Shown here piece by piece: positions 46,311-55,120 of a DNA stretch of 64,000 bases. Source of the DNA: Candidatus Absconditabacteria bacterium (GTDB taxonomy: Bacteria > Patescibacteriota > Gracilibacteria > Absconditabacterales > Absconditicoccaceae); NCBI GenBank assembly GCA_028693445.1, contig JAQUVI010000001.1, positions 372,001 to 436,000 of the forward strand, given 5' to 3'. The notes beneath the pieces are model-generated. The model made no database searches, had not been told where the DNA came from, and saw nothing but the letters and a program-made list of their open reading frames with translations. Within the stretch, counting starts at the first letter, position 1, and each line of letters begins with the position of its first letter. Both the position numbers and the translations under genes were made by a program.

Positions 46311-47123
46311 ATGAACTATTCAGATTACATAGATATAAGAAAAATAATTTCACTGTTGTTTTTGTTTGGATTACTATACTTACTTAAGTTATTTTTAAGT
46401 GATGGTTTATTCTGATTTTGGTTGTTTGGATTGATAGTTTGATTATATGCGTTACTAGTTTTCTTTTTCTTTGCAATAATGGATAAATCTTTTTTTAACA
46501 AACAATACTGATATTCTAAATTAAAAGATTTTTATCCTAAGACAATTATAGAGAAACTCAAAGCTATGCATCCAAAAGACTTTGAGGACTTTATAAAACT
46601 ATTATTCGAGTTAAGAGGATATAAAATAATTTATAAGTCATTTTGGAAGAAATATTTCTCATCACGAATAGCAAAAAAAGATTGATGAATAGATCTTATC
46701 GTTGTAAAAGATGGTAAAAAGATTTATGTTCAGATTAAAAAGAAAAATACAGATATGATTGGTGTAGAAGTAATGAGATCATTTTATTGAGCTATAGTTA
46801 ATAAACTCAAGTGAGAAGATAAGTTATTGTTAATTACTACATCTATTTTTTCTGAAGATGCTGAAAAATTTGCCAAAGAAAATAATATAGAAATAATGAG
46901 TTATAAGGAAATTGAACAAGAAATAGATTGATTAGAAAAGGATATAAATAACAAACAAAAGATAGTGTTGTTTTTATCTAGAACAAATTATTATAGTAAT
47001 AAATATAATCAGAATATAAGAACCTGCCCAAAGTGTTGAGCTCCACTAAAATGGAGAAAGGAGTGATTCTATGGTTGTCAGAATTATTATAAGACAGGAT
47101 GTGATTATAAGGAATATAAGTAA
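46311..47123 (+). CDS. Membrane-anchored Mrr-type restriction endonuclease with zinc ribbon
   Basis: 270 residues. Two N-terminal membrane helices (LLFLFGLLYLLKLFL; FWLFGLIVGLYALLVFFFF); then Mrr_cat: MHPKDFEDFIKLLFELRGY, KKDGGIDLIVVKDGKKIYVQIKKK (PD-ExK family D...QxK), FYGAIVNKL; and a C-terminal four-Cys zinc ribbon CPKCGAPLKWR...GCQN...GC. It begins 36 nt after the retron RT on the same strand, so it is either a retron partner or an independent defence nuclease. Three TGA-Gly codons in KKDGGID. Confidence 0.9.
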
Positions 47124-47582
47124 ATTACAGTCATAACAATACTCTGTTATATGGTTTTAATAAGAACCTATTAAAACCTGTTATTTATAGGGATATATGT
47201 GTAAGAAAATTAAATCAGACAAAAAATAGAGTTTATAATGATGTAATGCCGTATTACTAAAATAGTCTTCTAAAATAAAAGTTAATTTATTGACAAAAAA
47301 TACGTTATTTTACAAGGAGTTTTTTGACTCTATAAAAAGGATAAAAAAAAGACAATATAAGTTGAAAGAAGTTGAATATAAAATGGGTAATAATGATAAC
47401 AAATACCAGTCTTTACCATTATGGACTCTTCAAAACATACACAAAAGAGTTTTTAAGTAAAATAAATCAATAGAAACATCGGTTCTGACCATTATGGACT
47501 TGATTTTTAGAGTAAAATTAATACTCTATAGCTTAATGATTTCGGTTATTTTTAAGTTTTCCAAAGAATTAAATTAATAGAA
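47124..47582. other. Non-coding interval with short direct repeats
   Basis: No ORF. Contains TTGACA...TACAAG at ~47293, two copies of ACCATTATGGACT (about 47415 and 47490), and one copy of an 18-bp word TGATTTCGGTTATTTTTA (47537-47554) repeated at 48356-48373. Contains no tRNA. Confidence 0.4.
47537..47554. repeat. 18-bp direct repeat, left copy
   Basis: TGATTTCGGTTATTTTTA; identical right copy at 48356-48373. The pair brackets the HEPN-like gene and its promoter. Could be a module boundary, operator or promoter element. Confidence 0.55.
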
Positions 47583-48239
47583 TTATTTTTCCTCAGATAT
47601 TAAAAATTTAAACTTTTCTTCAAATTCGTAATCGGTAATATTAAAGTACAATTTTAATATATTACCTAAACTTTCCTGGCAAAGTTGAAAATCTTTTTTA
47701 TTGAATTTATTCCAATCTGTATCTAAATTAGTACTACCTATATGTAAATGAATTTTGTTTCTAAGTTTTCTTAGTGTATTTATATATCAATATATTTTGT
47801 TATCATCCCCAAAGATTTTCTCATTCTGTGCAATTTCTTTCATCTGATCTAATTTCATCTCCTTATCAAAAGGTTTTCCTTTTTTATAGATAATTGAATC
47901 TATTTTTGTTTCATCATCTATTGGATTAGAAAAAGAGGCTACTTTTTGCCATGTGTCTTTTGTTTTTCATCTTGTTTTTAATTCGTAAAATAGGATAGCT
48001 TCAATAATACTAGTAGCTGTGATGATAAATGTTTTAATATTCATAGTTCGATAAACTATATGCAAATTATTATCAGGAAGATACTTTATTGAATCTATTT
48101 GATTAAGCATATCAAGATATTGAATATTATAACATATATTTTTAATAATAACATATTCTTGTGAACTATTTGATGGGCGAATGATTTTTTTACTTATTAA
48201 TCATTCATAATAAGATACTGGAATGGGTGTTTGAAACAT
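47583..48239 (-). CDS. HEPN-like hypothetical protein
   Basis: 218 residues, all-alpha pattern, starting MFQTPIPVSYYEGLISKK. The motif LRKLRNKIHLH (about 165-175) resembles the RNxxH-type catalytic or dimer motif of HEPN RNases seen in defence and toxin proteins. A hydrophobic IIEAILFYEL segment precedes it. Single ORF with no partner on its strand. Identification as HEPN is tentative. Confidence 0.5.
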
Positions 48240-48355
48240 CTTTATTTAAATAATTATCTAAAATAATTTGTATATAGTTATATTGGTTTAATAATAAATA
48301 GTTTATATAAATTAATTATATATTTAAATTTTATAAGAAAATAATATAATATTAG

Positions 48356-48373
48356 TGATTTCGGTTATTTTTA
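48356..48373. repeat. 18-bp direct repeat, right copy
   Basis: Identical to 47537-47554; 22 nt before the gene at 48396. Confidence 0.55.
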
Positions 48374-48395
48374 TAACCTAACAAAACCTAACATT

Positions 48396-49004
48396 ATGGG
48401 ATGATATAGAGGGGGTGGAAGAGATACAACAGATCAATATAATAACATCAATATAAAAAAATTTAAAGAACGATGATATCTTAAGGAATGATTATCTTTT
48501 TCCTGAACGATTGAGTGGAGTCGTAATTGAGATGTTCAATCAAGTATGGGGGTCGGTTCCTATGCAGATAATACAGCTCTTTGGTTCTCTTTTTCGTGAA
48601 TAGATAGATCTACCCAAGAAAGAAGAAATTATTATCATGTAATATCATTAGCTAAAACAGACTGTAATTATTGAGGATATAGATATTGGTTTGTATGTCC
48701 TAAATGTGGAAAAAAATATTGAAAGCTTTATATAGCAGGAAATCATTTTCATTGTAGAAAATGTTTGAATTTATGCTATGAAGATCAAAAGAGGGGTGAT
48801 TTATATAAAGCTTTTAATAGAGTTTATCCTAAACGGGCGGAAGCTGAAGAACTTTATAAAACTATAAAGTATAAATATAGAAATGGAAAAATTACTAGAA
48901 AATATAAAAAATATAACAAGCTTATGAGGGTTGATTTTGATAGATTAGATATTGAGGAATTGCTTTGTTCTGATAATAAAAAATTAAGAAGTTTGTTAAA
49001 ATAA
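48396..49004 (+). CDS. Zinc-ribbon hypothetical protein of a phage/plasmid-associated family
   Basis: 202 residues. EWSRNGDVQSSMGV, then GGYRYWFVCPKCGKKYGKL, then HFHCRKCLNLCYEDQ: two CxxC pairs form a zinc ribbon. This order (WsrnG ... WFxCPxCG ... CRxC..L.Y.SQ) is a widespread uncharacterised family in mobile elements. The N-terminus is Gly-rich (MGGYRGGGRDTT) with TGA Gly codons. Its last 9 nt overlap the convergent XRE gene. Confidence 0.7.
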
Positions 49005-49196
49005 ATCTTTAATCTCAACTCAGAGAATCTTAGCCATTTTCTCTATATTTTCTAAAGATAGATTCTTTTCTCATCTCTCAACTATCCCAATATAGGTTCT
49101 ATGTAATTTGCATTTACTAGCAAATTCCTCCTGAGACCATCAGTTTTTCTTTCTAAGTTCACGTATTCTTGCACCGAAAGTTTTCTTAATATCCAT
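48996..49196 (-). CDS. XRE-family helix-turn-helix regulator
   Basis: 66 residues, essentially one HTH_3 domain: ARIRELRKKNGWSQEEFASK, CKLHRTYIGIVERGEKN and LSLENIEKMAKILGV. WSQEEFA...HRTYIGxVERG is the standard DNA-recognition helix arrangement. Probably represses nearby island genes. Two TGA-Gly codons at family glycines. Confidence 0.92.
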
Positions 49197-49342
49197 AGGT
49201 TAATAGTTAGAGAATAATTGCTATTATAATTAGATTATGAATACTATAAATCTACAGACTATAAATATCATTAAAGTATTGAATAAAGCATAAAAAAGAG
49301 TACATATGGATTTAGATATAATTTATTTTTTATATAATGTGT

Positions 49343-49663
49343 ATGAAAAAAACTTTTGTATACCTTCTTGGTGTTTTTATGGTAATGACATTAACTTGAT
49401 GTACTATTGATTGGAATAATGAAAAAGCAAATGAAATAAATAGGCTTGAAGGTGAAATTTCTAGTTTAAAATCAAAAATTGAAGATCAAAATTTTGAGAA
49501 GAATCTTAAGTGCAATGCTTTGTTTGATGGGCTTAAAAGAAAATATTATAATGTTTATTCGGTTTATTATGATGCATATATGGATAGCTGTTATGTAAAA
49601 TATAAGGATACAAAAACAAAAGAGTTAAACGAAGCATTATTAGAAGATTTTTGACCCAATTAA
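49343..49663 (+). CDS. Small lipoprotein 1
   Basis: 106 residues. Signal MKKTFVYLLGVFMVMTLTGC ends in a lipobox LTGC (Gly is TGA), followed by a short coiled coil (EINRLEGEISSLKSKIEDQ) and CNALFDGLKRKYYNVY. First of four lipoprotein genes in tandem. Function unknown; surface-exposed. Confidence 0.7.
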
Positions 49664-49688
49664 TAGTATTTATCTTTTAAATTATAAA

Positions 49689-49937
49689 ATGAAGAAACTA
49701 CTAATATTAGTTATTCTTAATATCTTTTCTTTGTCTCTAATGTGATGCTGATCTAATAGTGATTCAAACAAATGTGGAAGCCCAAGTAATCCATACGGCG
49801 ACTGAGGATGACATGATGCTTGATTTAGCCGAGCAGAAGAAAAGTGATGAGTTTGTGAATGAAATTCTAGTTCTTTTAATGAATGATGTGAAGAATACTA
49901 TTCACAATTAGACGAATACGAAAATTGTAAAAGATAA
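49689..49937 (+). CDS. Small lipoprotein 2, Gly- and Cys-rich
   Basis: 82 residues, signal MKKLLILVILNIFSLSLMGC (lipobox LMGC, Gly by TGA), then a Gly/Asp-rich segment and CEGNSSSFNEGCEEYYSQL. About 13 TGA-Gly codons. Unknown function. Confidence 0.65.
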
Positions 49938-49960
49938 ACTTTTATTTTTTAATTAAATAT

Positions 49961-50275
49961 ATGAAAAAAATATTTTTAACATCTATTTTTGCTTTCTGAC
50001 TCATCGTATTATCTGGTTGTAGTAAATCAACATGGCAAGGGGCATATTATAATTGATGAACTAATGATTCAGATATTGTGTATTGACCAATATTTACAAA
50101 TTATGAAGGTTGTAAATCTTGGGCTATAGGTAATGCATCAGATGCATACAATAATTATGCTTATTGTGCTAAAAATTGTCATGATTCTGTTGCGGGGACG
50201 CCTATTTGTGAAGAAGTAGTAAGAACTTGGCAACCATTACCAGGAAGTAATACATTTGATAATTATAAGAAATAA
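49961..50275 (+). CDS. Small lipoprotein 3
   Basis: 104 residues, signal MKKIFLTSIFAFGLIVLSGC with lipobox LSGC, and mature part with four Cys (CKSWAIGNASDA, YCAKNCHDS, PICEEVVRT). Unknown function. Confidence 0.68.
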
Positions 50276-50298
50276 TTTTATTATTTTAATCATATCTT

Positions 50299-50688
50299 AT
50301 GAAAAAGATATTTATATTTTCTCTATTTCTTTGTATTATCTTCCTATGAGGTTGTTCTATAAATAACAAACTTTCTATTGATCAATTGTTTGAGAAAAAG
50401 CAAGAATGTATTACATATAAATTAGATTTACAGAATAGAATAGATAAAGATACAGAAAATTTAAAGGGTGTTTCATACGTATATTATGAAAGAATAGAGG
50501 AAATATTCTATAGTAGAATAGAAAACTCTTGTTTTGCTATTACAGATGAGATGTTTGCCTCTACTCAAGACTCATGAATAACACGTAGCAAACGGATAAT
50601 TAATTTACTTACCAATGAATCTACAGATTATAAAGACGATCAAATGTCTATGTATTATGATAGAGTTAAAGAACTTAAATGAGAATAG
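50299..50688 (+). CDS. Small lipoprotein 4
   Basis: 129 residues, signal MKKIFIFSLFLCIIFLGGC with lipobox LGGC. Helical, charged mature part. Fourth consecutive lipoprotein; unknown function. Confidence 0.68.
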
Positions 50689-50711
50689 ATTTATTTTTCT
50701 ATCAACAACCC

Positions 50712-51008
50712 ATGATGGATGATACTAAAGACTTTCTGAAAGAAACTTTCTGAAATGATAGAAAGTGAATATTTGAATTACTAACTCTAGGATGAAACTG
50801 ATCTAAACAAAGCCCTTTTATACTCAGAAGAGATGAAATTAATGACTATACTTGAGATGAGAAGATGATTATGAATTTTCTATATAAGAGATATGATAAG
50901 ATTGCCCAAAGATTAGTTAATAATAATTGAAAAAATATAGATGAGATAGATATTGTATGTTTAGAGGATGGTGCTTTAAAAAAGACTATATCTCTCTGAA
51001 AGAGATAA
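50712..51008 (+). CDS. Hypothetical protein, 98 aa
   Basis: MMDDTKDFLKETFGNDRKG... KKTISLGKR, with about eight TGA-Gly codons. Cytosolic, charged. No recognised family. Placed between the lipoproteins and the recombinase tail. Confidence 0.55.
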
Positions 51009-51012
51009 ATTA

Positions 51013-51231
51013 ATGGAACTTGAAGTTTTTATAGATATATTGCAAAAAGCCAGTTCTTACTACAAGAAAGCGAATTATGTTCAAAAAGCTAAGATATTCG
51101 ATATTTTGTTTTTGAACATTGTTGTAGACAAACAAAAAAGGCTTCACCTTGCGGTAAAACCTTGATTGGAATCACTATTTGAGAAGAAAATCTCATCTGG
51201 TGGAGATGACGGGAATCGAACCCGTGTCTAA
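51013..51231 (+). pseudogene. C-terminal remnant of a large serine recombinase overlapping ssrA
   Basis: 72 codons: VFIDILQKASSYYKKANYVQ, then KIFDILFLNIVVDKQKRLHL, AVKPGLESLF, i.e. the Y.kA...k..il..lF.Nl..k..L.v..k pattern at the end of serine integrases. The N-terminal catalytic part is missing. Its end runs antisense into the last 34 nt of the tmRNA gene (SSGGDDGNxTRV), as expected for an integrase gene abutting its attachment site at a tRNA-like 3' end. Confidence 0.6.
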
Positions 51232-51565
51232 AAGGCATAATCAACAATTTCTACCACTATAGAGTATCTATAGGCCAGGATTTTTTGTGTTACTAGTACA
51301 GGCGAGCTTTAGCCGATAAACAGGCGAGCATTTTGTCCTAGCAACATAATGTTTTCCTTCTTAGGGCGACCTGAAAGATAGAAGGAGTCAGCAGTCAGGT
51401 TGAGAACGTTCCAAGCTACCTAGGCAGCATATGCAGGAACGAGAGCGAAAGCTCTTTTAAGTGTTTTGTTTGCACTTTGATTTGGTCCGTAATTAAACTC
51501 TAGAACCATCGAGTAGTGGCTGTCATCAATTATGAGGTCCCTTTATCAAATCCAGAGACATCCCC
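51198..51565 (-). ncRNA. ssrA: tmRNA
   Basis: 368 nt, minus strand. Acceptor stem 5' GGGGATG pairs with CATCTCC, discriminator A and encoded CCA (51198-51200); T arm GGGTTCGATTCCC. The tag frame starts at GCA (51471-51473) and ends at TAG (51420-51422): ANKTLKRAFALVPAYAA, ending Ala-Ala as usual for degradation tags. Promoter TTGTTT-N16-TATAAT at 51576-51603. Serves ribosome rescue; its 3' end is a classic integration site. Confidence 0.95.
51420..51473 (-). other. tmRNA proteolysis tag reading frame
   Basis: Resume codon GCA to stop TAG, 17 residues, ANKTLKRAFALVPAYAA. The stop is TAG, in keeping with TGA not being a stop. Confidence 0.85.
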
Positions 51566-51575
51566 ATACACTTTT

Positions 51576-51603
51576 ATTATACAGATTTTCTCACAAAAAA
51601 CAA
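51576..51603 (-). promoter_or_regulatory. ssrA promoter
   Basis: Minus strand TTGTTT (51598-51603), 16-nt spacer, TATAAT (51576-51581), starting about 4-5 nt before the mature 5' end. Confidence 0.6.
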
Positions 51604-51678
51604 TCAAAAACATTTTTTATCCTTTGAATATATGTATAAATTGATTATAGGTTACATATTTATGTCATAATTTTCTAC

Positions 51679-53403
51679 ATGCAAGATTCTTATCATCGAA
51701 AAATATTTAAAATACTATGAACCTTTGTTTTGCTGCTGGCTCTCTTTTTGGGGATTCCTATACTTGTCTATGTAATGGTCTATGGGTTTGGGGCTTTTCA
51801 ATTGTTTCATATGATAGGGTATTCAGGGCCTTCGTTGATGATGGATTTGTTTGTAAATATGGTTCCTATCATAATGTATTCTACTTTTGGATTAATTTGA
51901 ATCTGACTTTTGATAATAGCTATCTTTTTCCAAAAAAAATGAGCATATAAATTATTATTGATAATATCTTGGATACTTTGTTTTGTATCTATTTTGTTTA
52001 TTGTAGTCAAAACATATGCTTACATTCCCAAATTTATTATGAGTGTAATAGCAGGAAGTGTCCTAGTTATTGGAGGATTTATTTCATGGTTTTCTTGCTT
52101 TTGGGGATATAAGCAAAAGAAATTATTGTCTTACTGGATTCCATTGTTGGTTCGAGGAATATCGGTTATAATTGCATATATGCTCTTATCTCTATTTCCC
52201 GATCCAGGAATAATGATAGATTATATAAATTTTGTTGGTGGGGTAGAGGCGTTGATGTATTCTCCTTGGATAATAGATAGTAAAGAATTGATATTTGCAG
52301 TTGGATTTTTTGTATTGATATGGCTTTCTCGTTTGATGATATGATCAGTCTTATTTTATCAAGAAGTCTCACAAAACCGCAAATATCATCGAAAATTATT
52401 TTGATTATCAGTCTTGGCTATAACTATTGTCTTGTGAGTTGTTGTTTATCTCAGAAAAGATCTTATCGTAGCTCCAAATTATGATATATCTCAATATCAA
52501 AACATATTCATCAAAAAATGATATCAAGAAAATGTTGCTACCTGAGACAATATATATTATCGTCAAAATCAATGGTTACTTGATCATACAAACTTTTTGG
52601 ACATAACAAATCAGAATTCTTTTGTTGTTCAAAATTATCTTTCGCAGACAGGAATTATACAAAGTGGGTTTGCCGATTTTTGGCAAGAATTTTCCGGAGA
52701 TTTTCGCAGTGAATTTTCTAATATTGCTTTGATATCTTCTGGTGATTATTCTATGGTCCCTATAGATATTCCACATTATGACGCTATGCCCTTTCCAGAA
52801 GAAAGACTTAGAGAAAGAACAAGTATAGTAAATGCTGTTGCTACCCAGTTGTGTAGGTTGGGGCAATGCCAAGAATGATTTGCATATCGAAAAGATCGAT
52901 TTGTTTTTGCAAATAAAAGACTTGAGAATGGGGCGGGGATATTTTGATCTCTTGTTTCTATAGTAACAGTCCAAAAATCTCTTTCTGGCGCACAAGAAAT
53001 GTTGCCATATCTTTCCTCTCAACAAAAACAAGAATTGCAATCATTATTAACTCCTTATGATACTTGATATCTATATCACAATATGATTGTTCAAGAATAT
53101 TATTTTGTGCATCAAATGGGGATAGAAAGTAGTAAATATTTTATCAAAGAACAAAACATTTCTGCTCCAAAATTTCTTTTGGATTTGGCTTATACAGAGT
53201 ATCTTATCAAAAAACATTTTGTAGAAGCTCTTTCTAGACAGCAAAATGAAGATATGTTTGATCATGAAAATAAGCGAAAATTTTCTTATAATATACTAGG
53301 AAATTCTATACTCAATGCATTATTGCCAAGAGTTTCTCATATTTACAATCGTTTTGAAGAATTGGAAAAACAGAGGATAGAATTAGTTAAAATAATAGAA
53401 TAG
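51679..53403 (+). CDS. Large membrane protein with extracytoplasmic C-terminal domain, 574 aa
   Basis: Six or seven N-terminal hydrophobic helices (residues ~10-270; for example TFVLLLALFLGIPILVYV, LLLIISWILCFVSILFIVV, FAVGFFVLIWLSRLMIGSVL) then a soluble region of ~300 residues (NQWLLDHTNFLDI..., NGAGIFGSLVSIVTV). Seven or more TGA-Gly codons. CGA occurs where Trp is plausible (AY-W-KD-W-FVFAN). Family not recognised; surface or transport role likely. Confidence 0.7.
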
Positions 53404-53434
53404 TTGTATATGTGTGTTTTTTTGAGATAATATA

Positions 53435-53462
53435 TTGATTTTTATTTTCTATGTAGTATAAT
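53435..53462 (+). promoter_or_regulatory. Promoter of the secreted-protein gene at 53486
   Basis: TTGATT (53435-53440), 16-nt spacer, TATAAT (53457-53462), the same spacing as native promoters. Confidence 0.5.
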
Positions 53463-53485
53463 ATAAAAAATAAAAACTAAAAATT

Positions 53486-54082
53486 ATGAGAAAAATATTT
53501 TTTTTTCTGCTTCTAATTGCTACAATAGGTGTGGAAGCGCAGATTATTATAGGAAATAATATTGAAGAAGACTATTATTTCTTATATAGACTGGAAGGTA
53601 TAGATGTTCCAGTCGATGAAATTTCCAATGTGGCTGACAAGTATTTGTTGGTCGCAGGCCATAAAAATAGGTTTAACTATTTTTATGTGTTTGAGTTGAA
53701 AACTTTTCAATTGGTATTTGGTAAGTCAATACCAAAAACAGAAAAGTTTGATGGATCTCTTTCATATGCGTATGAAAAAGATTCTATCATTTACTTCCCC
53801 AAAGAAACTTTTGCAAATACTTATTTTGCAATAGATTTGAGTAGGGACACAATTCAAAACTTTTACTGTGATCAGACACCAAAGATGTGTCCCTTCATAG
53901 AAAGAAAGGTTCCAGTAAAAGTTTGTTTTGGGAAGGATCTCTTTTTTGTTTATGAAAGACAAAAAAGAGATAAGAAGAAGGTCTTTATACGTGTTTCCAA
54001 AGCTTATTTGAGAGAGCTAAAGAAACAAAAAGAAATTGACAACAAGACAGCAAAAGAGTATTTGCTGTCTGGGAAAAGATAA
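53486..54082 (+). CDS. Secreted protein of probable Bacteroidota origin
   Basis: 198 residues. Signal peptide MRKIFFFLLLIATIGVEAQ with a cleavage-type A-Q end usual in Bacteroidota. Mature part GNNIEEDYYFLYRLEG..., CDQTPKMCPFIERK. All glycines are GGN and none is TGA, and no CGA/CGG is used, unlike native genes. A/T-rich leader with no Shine-Dalgarno. Own promoter with native 16-nt spacing. Function unknown. Confidence 0.75.
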   Translation: MRKIFFFLLLIATIGVEAQIIIGNNIEEDYYFLYRLEGIDVPVDEISNVADKYLLVAGHKNRFNYFYVFELKTFQLVFGKSIPKTEKFDGSLSYAYEKDSIIYFPKETFANTYFAIDLSRDTIQNFYCDQTPKMCPFIERKVPVKVCFGKDLFFVYERQKRDKKKVFIRVSKAYLRELKKQKEIDNKTAKEYLLSGKR

Positions 54083-54084
54083 AA

Positions 54085-54112
54085 AAAAGTCCGATATTTT
54101 TATCGGACTTTT
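54085..54112. terminator. Terminator between convergent genes
   Basis: AAAAGTCCGATA-TTTT-TATCGGACTTTT, 12-bp stem, works on both strands. Confidence 0.88.
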
Positions 54113-54115
54113 CTA

Positions 54116-54577
54116 TTACTCTACGATTCCCATCTTTGGGAAGAAGCTATATATGATATTATAGAATGAACTTACAACTTTATCCAATCATTTTTCTTGA
54201 CCAACCATTTTTTCTGTCAGGATTCATTCCAATTTAAACATTTCTTGTTCTACTTGTTTTCCAAGTCTTTGGAAAAGATCCATATCTTCATCAGGATTTT
54301 CGTTGATATCTCTAAAAGCCCAGAAAAGTTCTTCTTGTGTTTCAAAAAATCTTTGGAAAAGTTGTCCTCATTTGGTTTTGGATAATCAAGCAATTTTTTC
54401 TTTTATATATCAATCAATAATCTGATTTATTTCATCTTCTTTAGCCTTATCTATTCACGTAAAAATTGGTCAAAATACAGTATGCTTTTGTAAATCTGAC
54501 AAAAATGGAACAGATTGTTTTTGCTCTTCTAGATTTTTAACAATAGTTATAATTTGTTCTTGTTCAGCTGGATTCAT
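54116..54577 (-). CDS. Hypothetical cytosolic protein, 153 aa
   Basis: MNPAEQEQIITIVKNLEEQK then a helical, charged protein with ELFWAFRDINENPDEDMDLF. TGA-Gly codons show native status. No family recognised. Confidence 0.65.
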
Positions 54578-54611
54578 TGAGGAAGGTCTAATTTATAATG
54601 TAAAAATTTAT

Positions 54612-54712
54612 TTATTCTCTTTGTCACTCTAGATCTTATTCTCTTTGTCACTCTGAATGAAATGAAGAGTATAAGAGAACTTATTCTCTTCGACTACGCT
54701 CAGAGAGACAAT
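54612..54712. repeat. REP-like palindromic repeat cluster
   Basis: TTATTCTCTTTGTCACTCT occurs at 54612-54630 and 54636-54654, and a third related arm at 54681-54699 continues into CGACTACGCTCAGAGAGAC, whose GTCACTCTGA and TCAGAGAGAC ends are inverted. A small palindromic element of the REP/MITE kind between genes. Confidence 0.55.
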
Positions 54713-54768
54713 ACTTCGCAAACTTAGTATAGCAACAGAAATTTTAGTAATGTATAAACTTGATAACT

Positions 54769-55035
54769 TTATAACTTCTTCATCCATAATTTCCTAATTG
54801 CATCCAATGATAAGGTAGAAAGCAAAAATCCAATAGTAGGTACAATAGCATTGATAAATGGTTTTGGAAGCCCTGCAGAAAAGAAAAATATAACTATCAC
54901 AATATAAGTCAAAACAGCTATACTTACTTTTCTCATCCAACTTGTTTCCCATTTTTTATCTTCTTCTACGCGTTTGTTTCTTGCTTTTATATCTTTTATT
55001 TCTTTTTCTAAATTTTCCAATGTTGATGGATTCAT
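54769..55035 (-). CDS. Small two-helix membrane protein, 88 aa
   Basis: Coiled N-terminus (STLENLEKEIKDIKARNKRV) then VSIAVLTYIVIVIFFFSAGL and TIGFLLSTLSLDAI with a lysine-rich end. No TGA, but short. A common small-protein architecture in CPR genomes. Function unknown. Confidence 0.65.
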   Translation of the reverse strand: MNPSTLENLEKEIKDIKARNKRVEEDKKWETSWMRKVSIAVLTYIVIVIFFFSAGLPKPFINAIVPTIGFLLSTLSLDAIRKLWMKKL

Positions 55036-55120
55036 AATCCTTTATATAATAATAAAAATACCCCAAAGAGGCATCCAACAACAAAATGATAGGATTTCGA
55101 ACAAAAAAATCAATCTGATT

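Noticed and set aside
48829-48831. CGG in the zinc-ribbon protein as a second case of CGG=Trp
   Set aside because: The position is variable in the family and could equally be Arg, so it is not evidence either way.
51198-51565. tRNA gene at the same T-arm
   Set aside because: The 5' acceptor half lies 360 nt away and a tag frame is present, so it is tmRNA.
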